DNA of 64,000 bases, from NCBI RefSeq assembly GCF_900101105.1, contig NZ_FNGA01000003.1, forward strand, positions 434,001-498,000, given 5' to 3'. Made by a program: the position numbers and the translations under genes. The notes beneath the pieces are model-generated. The model saw only the letters and a program-made list of their open reading frames with translations, was not told the origin of the DNA and did not search any database. Origin of the DNA: Maridesulfovibrio ferrireducens (GTDB lineage Bacteria > Desulfobacterota > Desulfovibrionia > Desulfovibrionales > Desulfovibrionaceae). Shown in pieces: positions 16,889-23,806 of the stretch (position 1 is the stretch's first letter; the number at the start of each line of letters is the position of its first letter).

Positions 16889-17197
16889 ATGTCAAAAAAG
16901 ATTACGGAAATTATTGATAGTGAGTTAAAAGAGCTCGTGAGTAATTTTATGATAAATACTGATTTGGAGATAGCAGCCTTGGAAGTAGCTTTTAAGAAGT
17001 CCGATTTAGCAACAATAAATAGGCTCGGGCATAATATGAAAGGCTCTGCGCTCAACTATGGTTTTATCATCCTTGCTGAGCTTGGCAGGAGTATTGAAAG
17101 AGCTGCATTGGATGAGGATGTTATAAAAATAGATCAGTTGCTGATTCAGCTTAAAGACTATGTTGCCCGTGTAGAGATAATGTTTGAAAAAAAATAA
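16889..17197 (+). CDS. Stand-alone Hpt (histidine phosphotransfer) domain protein
   Basis: The 102-residue protein is an all-alpha Hpt domain with the phospho-acceptor His in LGHNMKGSALNYG (about 49) and the typical Lys-Gly two and three residues later. It should relay phosphate between a hybrid histidine kinase and a receiver; neither partner is adjacent, though a single-domain receiver lies at 15261. GTGAGGAAGT precedes the ATG. It converges on the HD-GYP gene with a seven-base gap and no obvious terminator between them. Confidence 0.88.
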   Translation: MSKKITEIIDSELKELVSNFMINTDLEIAALEVAFKKSDLATINRLGHNMKGSALNYGFIILAELGRSIERAALDEDVIKIDQLLIQLKDYVARVEIMFEKK

Positions 17198-17204
17198 GTA
17201 TTTT

Positions 17205-18350
17205 CTACCAGAGAAAACGATTTAATTCGAGTTTGAAACTTTTCGGGTGAATGCATTCAACTATTTCTAAGTTTGATCCTTTGCTTCCAGATGTTCTTTG
17301 GGAGAGATCTACATACTCAGGGTGAGTTGCTCTGAACCTGCTGTCGAATACAATTTTTATTTGAGGTAACAGGGGAGCTTGCGGAGTGTTATTCATTACT
17401 ACCCCATAACGCCCGTCTGACAGTTTTACAAAACATCCTACAGGATAAATTCCTATACATTTGATGAAACTTTCCAAATAACGTGGATGAAAAGCTGTGT
17501 TTTTCATAGAATAGAGATGTTTTATTGCCATGTTGGGGTCCATGGCGTCTCTATAGGGACGCTCAGATGTCATGGCATCATAGGAGTCACAAATTGAAAT
17601 AATTCTGGAATATTGTGGAATTTCATTTCCAGATAATCCTTCAGGATATCCGGAGCAGTCATCTCGCTCATGATGAGAAAGAACAGCTCGTATTATGTCT
17701 ATTGAAATATTTTCTTGTTTTTTTAAATAGTTACAAGCAACTACAGGGTGTTTTTTTATTTCCGAAAATTCTTGCTGTGTAAGCTTTCCTTTCTTATTTA
17801 AAATATCGCCGGGGATCCATATCGTACCGACATTCATCAGCATCGCGGAGATAGTAAGATCCTTGATTGACTCGCGGGAAAGCCCCATGAACCTTCCGAG
17901 GATTGCGCTTAAAATTGCAGTGTTCAGGCTGTGTGTGAATATATATTTGTTGGTTCGAGCTAGAATAGTCAGACTTGCTGTTGCACTGCTGTTTCTTTCA
18001 AGTGAGTCTAATAACGGGTTAATATTATTCCCGTATTGTTCAATATCAAGATCTCCGCCGTTTTCAATTGTTTCAAATATATTTTGAATGAGTTTTAAAG
18101 TTTTCGTGTACGTTTCGCGGGCGAACAGTATTTCTTCAGAGTAGGACGTTTGCGGGAAAGAGTCTGCGACAGTGCTTTTAGAAGAGTCTATAAGCACTTC
18201 TCGAATGTCACAACGAAGTAAGGTTAAAATACTATCTTTAGTTAATATATATTTGTTTGCAAGATCATGCGGAATACCGGGGTATCCGTTTGCTGAACAA
18301 ACGATGTACATTCCTTCCTGAAGATTTTTTGTTTGGATTTTTTCTAACAT
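17205..18350 (-). CDS. HD-GYP-type protein with the HD dyad lost
   Basis: The 381-residue protein has an N-terminal DUF3391-like region and a C-terminal HD-GYP domain. HD-GYP phosphodiesterases degrade cyclic di-GMP with a bi- or trinuclear metal centre. Family landmarks are clear: HSLNTAILSAILG, IWIPGDILNKKGKLT, IKKHP, LSHHERDDCSGYPEGL, ISICDSYDAMTSERPYR. However, the catalytic HD dyad (normally LHDIGKI) reads LMNVGTI, and the G before GYP is Cys-Ser. Two metal ligands are thus missing and phosphodiesterase activity is doubtful; it may work as a c-di-GMP sensor or a protein-interaction module. It is divergent from the small-RNA locus and transcribed towards the Hpt gene. Confidence 0.85.
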   Translation of the reverse strand: MLEKIQTKNLQEGMYIVCSANGYPGIPHDLANKYILTKDSILTLLRCDIREVLIDSSKSTVADSFPQTSYSEEILFARETYTKTLKLIQNIFETIENGGDLDIEQYGNNINPLLDSLERNSSATASLTILARTNKYIFTHSLNTAILSAILGRFMGLSRESIKDLTISAMLMNVGTIWIPGDILNKKGKLTQQEFSEIKKHPVVACNYLKKQENISIDIIRAVLSHHERDDCSGYPEGLSGNEIPQYSRIISICDSYDAMTSERPYRDAMDPNMAIKHLYSMKNTAFHPRYLESFIKCIGIYPVGCFVKLSDGRYGVVMNNTPQAPLLPQIKIVFDSRFRATHPEYVDLSQRTSGSKGSNLEIVECIHPKSFKLELNRFLW

Positions 18351-18439
18351 TATAAAGAGTATTTTTTTGTTATCAGAATGAAGTTGGTGTATAGCCCCGT
18401 TTTGGGGTTTAATAAGAGTAACAGATATAAACAGTTAGA

Positions 18440-18469
18440 TTGTGTCTAATCCCTTTTTTTTGATATACT
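18440..18469 (+). promoter_or_regulatory. Promoter candidate for the small RNA, flanked by inverted repeats
   Basis: TTGTGT (18440-18445) and TATACT (18464-18469) are 18 bases apart. The -35 box lies in the loop of TTAGA-TTGTG-TCTAA (18435-18449), and CCTAATGCGATTAGG (18472-18486) covers the expected start site. The shared CTAAT half-site suggests an operator pair. Confidence 0.45.
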
Positions 18470-18475
18470 CTCCTA

Positions 18476-18558
18476 ATGCGATTAGGCAAGAGAAAAGTGC
18501 GTATTGCCACACTATGCGGCGGTGGGGATACTCCCCCTGTTCACGCACTTACTTTTTT
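18476..18558 (+). ncRNA. Candidate structured small RNA of about 80 nt with intrinsic terminator
   Basis: An 8-bp outer stem (AAGTGCGT at 18495-18502 with ACGCACTT at 18543-18550) encloses a G/C-rich interior. A further hairpin GGGG-ATACT-CCCC sits at 18524-18536, and CCAC (18507-18510) can alternatively pair with GTGG (18522-18525). The stem is followed by ACTTTTTTG. The promoter candidate upstream predicts a start near 18476. It does not carry the signatures of SRP RNA, tmRNA, RNase P, 6S RNA or a c-di-GMP-I riboswitch. It could also be just a long terminator or leader element. Confidence 0.45.
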
Positions 18559-18706
18559 GTTGTTGCGACTCAATTCGCATATTTTTTTTAGTTCCGATTC
18601 TATTTTCTCTTACCCTCCGTTCATGTTTATCCAATACCTTCTATTAATATAGTAATCATCTTTTGTTCTTTGTCTATGTTTATATAGTAAGTTATGAACA
18701 AATTTT

Positions 18707-18825
18707 GTTTGATCATTTGATTGTTTAATTGTTTAAAATGGGGTTGACGTATGTTTGTATGTGTTATATCGGTTGTTCAAAGTGTAAATAAACAACAGGT
18801 GTGCAAGTGTTATGTTTGATCAAAC
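18707..18825. promoter_or_regulatory. GTTTGATCA repeats; palindrome spanning the MerR-like start codon
   Basis: GTTTGATCAAAC (18814-18825) is a perfect 12-base palindrome that begins inside the ATG of the MerR-like gene, and GTTTGATCA recurs at 18707-18715, 107 bases upstream. Such spacing would suit autoregulation, but binding is untested. Confidence 0.3.
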
Positions 18826-19753
18826 TTTGAGTCTCAGGGAAGTGGGGAGAAGGCTTGGAATTCCTCCGTCTACTATTGTTTATTATAAAGATAAATATTC
18901 AAGGTTCATACCGTCTTCTGGTGGTGGATCTCGTAGGCAGAGGTATTCTGTTGAAGTGTTAGAAATTTTTAGGAGGATACGCGAAATGTATGGTATGAAT
19001 TGGTCAACTGAACAGATTGAAAATGAATTATCAATAAAATTTGGAATGTTAGTTGATAGTATAAAAAATGAACAACAGTTGATCAACGATGCCGGAATTA
19101 AGTCTGATGGTGATGTTCAGACGGTTGTTCAGGGGCTTGCTTCTGTAATAGAAAAAGTATCCGATCTTCTTTCAAATCAGATGTTGTTTCAGTCAGAAAT
19201 TAGAGATTTGCGTGATGAGGTCTCAATACTCAAAAGCGAAAAGCGTAAACTGGAAGCACAAACTAATGAGCGCGTAATGGATCTTGCCATGGAGATTGGC
19301 CAACTAAAGCGTGATAGAGTGGAGCTTTTCAGATTACTCAGGAAAGGCGGAGTTTCTTCCGGGCCTGATGAATCTTCATTTCCTTCTGCTGCATATCTTG
19401 AGCGTCCATTGGTTATTCAGAATTCAGAAGGGGAATACCTTGGTGTGTCGGGGAAAGGGCGCAAACACTTTTCCTTGGAAGATTTTGTAAAGCTTCTTGA
19501 AAACAGTGTTAATTCACATCGTAGTGTGGATTTAAAATGGGAGAATAAAGATTCAAATTGGGTTTTGGTAATTGCTGCGAATGAAGATGTTTCCGGCGAT
19601 GAAAAAGCAATTGTTCTGGTGACCGAAGAGAATGTGACTCCTAATAACAATACTGTTGTTCGTATTGTAAGTATGGATATCAATAACAAGAATGTCCCTG
19701 ACGCTCTTTTGTTCAGTCTTTTTAAACAGATACGAGATAGTTTTGTTCGTTAA
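18812..19753 (+). CDS. MerR-type regulator with long coiled coil and C-terminal domain of unknown function
   Basis: The first 70 residues form a MerR-type winged helix-turn-helix (LSLREVGRRLGIPPSTIVYYKDKY, then RRQRYSVEVLEIFRRIREM). Residues about 95-175 form a coiled coil typical of dimerisation (SEIRDLRDEVSILKSEKRKL and following). The last 130 residues are a separate domain (about 195-313) that I do not recognise, with a beta-rich pattern (PLVIQNSEGEYLGVSGKG, then WVLVIAANEDVSGDEKAIVLV). At 313 residues it is much longer than ordinary MerR proteins. The C-terminal domain may sense a ligand or signal. A palindrome overlapping the start codon may be its own operator. Confidence 0.8.
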   Translation: MFDQTLSLREVGRRLGIPPSTIVYYKDKYSRFIPSSGGGSRRQRYSVEVLEIFRRIREMYGMNWSTEQIENELSIKFGMLVDSIKNEQQLINDAGIKSDGDVQTVVQGLASVIEKVSDLLSNQMLFQSEIRDLRDEVSILKSEKRKLEAQTNERVMDLAMEIGQLKRDRVELFRLLRKGGVSSGPDESSFPSAAYLERPLVIQNSEGEYLGVSGKGRKHFSLEDFVKLLENSVNSHRSVDLKWENKDSNWVLVIAANEDVSGDEKAIVLVTEENVTPNNNTVVRIVSMDINNKNVPDALLFSLFKQIRDSFVR

Positions 19754-19856
19754 CGGCTCGCTCTTTTTATTTTTCTAGAAAAAGTCTTGATATTAGCTTG
19801 AAATGAATATATTTAGATAATTATTATAAGGTCTGGAGAAGTATCAGGAGGTCGAA

Positions 19857-20285
19857 ATGCCGCAAGTTGCAGCTAGAATTACACATGACCATGAACAATG
19901 GCTTAAGAATTATTTCAAAACGAAAAGTGCCGGTGCTGAATTTATTCTTCCATGGGCCGTGGATATGTTTTTTAAATCTATGCGGGATACAGCAAGGGAA
20001 CTTAACGTTGCTGAGCTAAGGACTGTTTTAGAAGCGTATAGTGGTGTGAAAATTCTGCCCAATCAATGCAAGGGAGCTTATTTATTCCTGCGTGTCGAAG
20101 AAGCATGTGAAATTGACAATATTCATGTTACCCACGGTGTTAGTCGCGGTAATCTTGAAGCTAAGCTGAAAAGATTGTCAGATGTGCAGTGTACCGCATT
20201 GATGATTTGGGCTACTGCTTATTGGGTAAGTAAAGTTTGGAATGGTGTCAGTTTTGAAGAGTATATTAAACTTACGTGTAGCTGA
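19857..20285 (+). CDS. Conserved-looking small protein of unknown function
   Basis: I do not recognise this 142-residue protein. It appears cytoplasmic and mostly helical, with no signal peptide or membrane span. The N-terminus (ARITHDHEQWLKNYF) recalls the start of some small DNA-binding proteins, but no clear helix-turn-helix or ribbon-helix-helix can be defended. AGGAGGTCGAA before the ATG is a strong ribosome binding site and the reading frame has native codon use, so it is very likely expressed. A weak promoter (TTGATA 19787-19792, 17-base spacer, TATTTA) precedes it. It converges with the PqqD-like gene. Confidence 0.7.
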   Translation: MPQVAARITHDHEQWLKNYFKTKSAGAEFILPWAVDMFFKSMRDTARELNVAELRTVLEAYSGVKILPNQCKGAYLFLRVEEACEIDNIHVTHGVSRGNLEAKLKRLSDVQCTALMIWATAYWVSKVWNGVSFEEYIKLTCS

Positions 20286-20334
20286 TTTATAGTTAAATCT
20301 TGTCAGTCGGTCTCAAGTCATTGCTATGAATTAT

Positions 20335-20742
20335 TTATTTCATGCTGAACGCAATGAGTCCTCGTTTACCTAAGTCTTTTAGAAAAGATGCTGTTGCAAC
20401 TTCTGCTTCGCGTGGTAGCACTGTATACTTTTCAGCAAAAGCTGCAGATATTTTTCTTACGCTGTTTTTCCCGTCAATCATGTTCCATACCATAGTACCC
20501 ATATCATCCAGTTCTAATCTTTTCATGGGTGGACGTCCCTCTTTCCATAGACCATATTTTTTTGCTACATCGGAAAAAATAGGTTTCAGGCGCAAAGGGT
20601 AAGACAGTATTATTTTATTGTGATCCGTCCGTGTCTCTTCGATATCCAAATTTTTCACAGGCTTACAAGCAAGAGCTTCACCTCTTGTCATTTCTGGAAG
20701 TATCTTTTTCTTTTTTCTATTGAACAATTGAATAATTCTCAA
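20335..20742 (-). CDS. PqqD-like protein (RiPP recognition element fold)
   Basis: PqqD-like domains bind leader peptides for peptide-modifying enzymes but also occur in other contexts. In this 135-residue protein the domain occupies about residues 75-133, with the characteristic LDDMGTMVWNMIDGKNSV segment followed by EAEVATASFLKDLGKRGLI. The N-terminal part is basic and Lys-rich. The longest frame begins with TTG at 20742 inside the end of the preceding gene; a TTG at 20727 (giving a start at FNRKKKK) or ATG at 20691 are also possible and none has a strong ribosome binding site. The overlap with the gene at 20717-21613 implies translational coupling. No radical SAM enzyme or precursor peptide is visible nearby. 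Confidence 0.72.
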   Translation of the reverse strand: MRIIQLFNRKKKKILPEMTRGEALACKPVKNLDIEETRTDHNKIILSYPLRLKPIFSDVAKKYGLWKEGRPPMKRLELDDMGTMVWNMIDGKNSVRKISAAFAEKYTVLPREAEVATASFLKDLGKRGLIAFSMK

Positions 20743-21613
20743 AGATGTTTTGCATTCTGTTGTCCGGGATAGCTGTACGCGAGCTGATAAGTACTGCTTG
20801 AATGCGGTTAGCAGTCTTTGTGTATCTTGCTTCGATTTGGCCGAATGGACGACGTTTGGAACTTAATTTTGACATGGTTATTTTAGCAGCAGAGGGCTTT
20901 TTGTCTTGCCCGAACATGCAGGTTGCGCCTGAGTCAAACTGGAGTTCCGCAATAGAGAGATCAAGTCTATTAATGTCATCTTTAAAAAATTCTTGTGAAA
21001 AATCTCCGAGAGAACGTTCTTTTAAAAGAATGTCTGCCGGGCTTATTCTGTAAAGAGAAATGGATTCATTTTCACTGCATAAAATAATTTTAAATCGTCC
21101 AGGTTTGAACTCAAACGAATCAAGTTTGTAAGCAACTGGCAGGGTTGCTTCCATGTCGTATATACGCCAAGGAGTGAATTCTTCGTTGTTATAAAATTTA
21201 ATACTGCTGAATAATGAAATTGCCGCGTCTTCGAGCTGTTCTCCGCCTTTGCCTATAAATTGAATCAGCATAACCTGAGCTGATTTAGGGCAATAGAACA
21301 TTACTCCACGTCCAGTAGAAAGGTCTGATTGCCAATAGAATGCTGTGGAATGGAATCTTTCCAGTGGTTTTTTCCACGATGAAGGCAAGACTGATGATTC
21401 TATTTTAATCCCGGAAGATACTTCTATTTTTTTAGCTAACTGTCTGAAATAGTTTTGCTGTTTATATGTTTTTCCAGAGTCGTACCACCTGATTTCAACG
21501 CAGGGGTGTTCTCCATTGTCGAGTTGTATGAAACTCTTATCAATACCACTGACTTCAAATTTGGATGGTATTTCAAAACTGATACCGTCCCACGCTATAT
21601 TTTTCTTAGGCAT
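20717..21613 (-). CDS. Unrecognised protein, coupled to the PqqD-like gene
   Basis: A 298-residue protein without signal peptide or transmembrane segment. It is beta-rich and seems to have two related halves: an N-terminal half starting AWDGISFEIPSKFEVSGID, and a second half starting WRIYDMEATLPVAYKLDSFEFKPG, each opening with a short strand pattern (I-P-x-x-F/Y-x-[LV]). I do not recognise the family and assign no function. AAGGA lies upstream of the ATG. A TATAAT box at 21664-21659 on the minus strand suggests that this gene and the PqqD-like gene can be transcribed separately from the transporters upstream. The stop overlaps the PqqD-like frame. Confidence 0.7.
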   Translation of the reverse strand: MPKKNIAWDGISFEIPSKFEVSGIDKSFIQLDNGEHPCVEIRWYDSGKTYKQQNYFRQLAKKIEVSSGIKIESSVLPSSWKKPLERFHSTAFYWQSDLSTGRGVMFYCPKSAQVMLIQFIGKGGEQLEDAAISLFSSIKFYNNEEFTPWRIYDMEATLPVAYKLDSFEFKPGRFKIILCSENESISLYRISPADILLKERSLGDFSQEFFKDDINRLDLSIAELQFDSGATCMFGQDKKPSAAKITMSKLSSKRRPFGQIEARYTKTANRIQAVLISSRTAIPDNRMQNIFENYSIVQ

Positions 21614-21658
21614 TATATATTCCTTTTGAGAATCTTAGGTCGTATGTAAATAGTATTT

Positions 21659-21668
21659 ATTATAATCA
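21659..21668 (-). promoter_or_regulatory. -10 element (TGATTATAAT) upstream of the 21613 gene
   Basis: On the minus strand TGATTATAAT ends at 21659, about 45 bases before the start codon at 21613. No good -35 box is visible, so the TG dinucleotide may compensate. Confidence 0.35.
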
Positions 21669-21799
21669 TGGAGCTGAAGGACATGTTGATCCTTTCAGGC
21701 TCTGATAGTAGCAGATAATCTACTAAAGTCTTGCAATCTTTTATGGCGATCAATCTTTATAACACAGGGGTGTCAAAACAGCATAGGTTTTAAATTTCG

Positions 21800-23761
21800 T
21801 CAATAGGCCATTTTTCCCAGAGATTTTAAAATTAAAGTGCATCCCATTGCAAACATTCCAGTCAGACCCATTCCACATGAGAATCCTGCAAGCAAAACAG
21901 GTGCATATTGTCTCCACATGGCTCCGTATTTCTTTTGAAAGAAGTAACGTCCTATAAGGGCTCCGCTGACTTCCAGAACGAAGGCATGAGGTGTGCTTTG
22001 ACCAAGTCCTCTGACAACACCATAAACCAGTAGAACCGGAAGTCCTAGAGTGTTTAATACGGTGTAGAGGATTAAGCCAAGCCCTATACCAGAAAAGATA
22101 ACAGGACCGCTTAGAGCTTGGAAAAACAGCGAGTTTCCATCAAGTGTGGATGTTTGCATGAGCAGACTGTTCAACGCTTGCAGATGCCATAGTTCTTGAG
22201 CATAAGGATAATTGGATGAAGGAATAGGTGCTAATTGCCATATGAACTGTGAAAACAGCAGACTGGCAATCATAACCACAGGAAAGACTACAAGCTCTGC
22301 TTTGATGATTCCCCGGATAGATGTTCCTGTCAGCTCGATTTCACGGAAATGAACGGTTGCTTCACCGTAATTATGAATAGGGATCGGAGCATACCATATT
22401 TCAATGCCTTGATAACCAAAGAATTTGGCTCCTGCTATGAAGCTTGCCTCTCGAACCAGTGGCAAGCTGACAAACTGCCCGGCGATACCTTCCATTCGAG
22501 CCGAAATATATGAAATTATCGGTGTATAAATGAAACCGTACAGCAGGAAAAATATCCACGGAAAATTAGGAACAAGAAATAAACACATGCCGACATAGGC
22601 AAGTGTTGAAAAGAAATAAATTCCGATTGAAAACCAGAAATTTATGTCACCTCTGCCTTCAGGTGGTTCAAATAAATTGCTCCATGATGAACGGTTTTTG
22701 GCATGTTCCCCACGGAAGGACTGTACAACCGACCATATACCGATGAAAGCGATAGCCAGCCCGAGTCCGATGGAAAAACTCATGTAAAAGTCAAAGTTGT
22801 TTGCAAAAACAGTTTCGACAGTTGCCATGCCGGGATGCCATCTATGTAGAATTCCATGCTCAAAAAGAATCGGGTTAGCAATAAATGTAACGATAATTCC
22901 TATCAATCCACCGATTACCGCCCAGAAGGGGAGAACCATTCCGATGAAAAATAGTCCTAGATCAAACTGAATACCGGTTGCAACCGCAGGCAGAATGTTT
23001 TCTGTGTACGGCGTAAGTTCGATCCACGGAATAGGGATTAATCTTATCGGTTCTGTAAAAATTAGTCCTGATACAGCCGGCAGGAGTACATAAATCGAGC
23101 CGAAAGCAAGACCGATCACACCTCCTATCGAGAAGACTCGCCATTTCCAACTGGTTTCTTTTTCTTCAGTCGATTCTGCGAGAGCCATTGTTCCGAGTGC
23201 TCCTACCGGAGCCATAGGGAAAGGCAGTTTTTCAACATCTGATGTAATTCGATACAAGGCGTAACCAAGTCCGAAGTGGTCAATTCGTTGAACTATTTGC
23301 GAGCCGACCAGCAGCAATATCGGAATCATCCAGTCTCGATGAAAAAAAGTTCTTTCGAGTAATGATTCAGAACCGGGCTGCGGAGCTACCCACGCAGGAA
23401 TGAACTCTGTTAACCCCAGCATTCGTGCGGCGTCAGATTGCACAAGGTATTGCTGCCACAGCAACCCTGAGAACGGTGAGGCTAATGCCGCCCCCGCCAT
23501 ATAGTAGAGCAGAAAAATTTCCTGCTGTTTGAGCTCGGTGTAAGAGCGCTTGGCGATTTCGGCAAAAAGAATGATTGTAACCCAGCGCGCGGCAGGGCCT
23601 ATTCCCTGTCCGATGACAAGTTGCAGATACATACTGCCGGGCATCATCAGAAAGCCGATGAAAACCGCGCCGACAACCGTTTTCCAGTCAAACCCCTCTT
23701 CAAAATGATCCGGTGGCTTGAGTAGGTCCCGATATTCTTGTAATTCTTTATCGTTATTCAT
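21800..23761 (-). CDS. Large OPT-like/DUF6785-family membrane transporter, second of a pair
   Basis: The 653-residue protein is highly hydrophobic, with roughly 13-15 transmembrane helices, and has the look of the oligopeptide transporter (OPT) superfamily. Notable segments are VGAVFIGFLMMPGSMYLQL near the N-terminus, GLGYALYRITSDVEKLPFPMAPVG in the middle (an ExLPFP/KLPFP-type motif) and VLNTLGLPVLLVYGVVRGLG near the end. The substrate is unknown; peptides or metal chelates are usual for the superfamily. It is 45 bases after the related gene at 23807, and the two probably act together. Confidence 0.75.
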   Translation of the reverse strand: MNNDKELQEYRDLLKPPDHFEEGFDWKTVVGAVFIGFLMMPGSMYLQLVIGQGIGPAARWVTIILFAEIAKRSYTELKQQEIFLLYYMAGAALASPFSGLLWQQYLVQSDAARMLGLTEFIPAWVAPQPGSESLLERTFFHRDWMIPILLLVGSQIVQRIDHFGLGYALYRITSDVEKLPFPMAPVGALGTMALAESTEEKETSWKWRVFSIGGVIGLAFGSIYVLLPAVSGLIFTEPIRLIPIPWIELTPYTENILPAVATGIQFDLGLFFIGMVLPFWAVIGGLIGIIVTFIANPILFEHGILHRWHPGMATVETVFANNFDFYMSFSIGLGLAIAFIGIWSVVQSFRGEHAKNRSSWSNLFEPPEGRGDINFWFSIGIYFFSTLAYVGMCLFLVPNFPWIFFLLYGFIYTPIISYISARMEGIAGQFVSLPLVREASFIAGAKFFGYQGIEIWYAPIPIHNYGEATVHFREIELTGTSIRGIIKAELVVFPVVMIASLLFSQFIWQLAPIPSSNYPYAQELWHLQALNSLLMQTSTLDGNSLFFQALSGPVIFSGIGLGLILYTVLNTLGLPVLLVYGVVRGLGQSTPHAFVLEVSGALIGRYFFQKKYGAMWRQYAPVLLAGFSCGMGLTGMFAMGCTLILKSLGKMAY

Positions 23762-23806
23762 ATTTCGTTTCCGGTACAGTTATTTGCGTAAAATTAGGAG
23801 ATTTCT

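Larger units (their letters stand above)
18351..18811. other. 461-base intergenic region holding a probable small RNA and regulatory repeats
   Basis: The region between the HD-GYP and MerR-like genes has no protein frame. From left to right it holds a small CCCC-GTTTT-GGGG hairpin (about 18395-18407), inverted repeats TTAGA-TTGTG-TCTAA (18435-18449) and CCTAAT-GCG-ATTAGG (18472-18486) around a promoter, a structured RNA candidate ending in a T-run, and a long AT-rich stretch leading to the MerR-like gene with TTGACG at 18744-18749 as a possible -35 box. Confidence 0.6.

Noticed and set aside
18476-18558. SRP RNA, tmRNA, 6S RNA or c-di-GMP riboswitch as identity of the structured RNA
   Set aside because: None of the conserved core sequences or the expected sizes fit.
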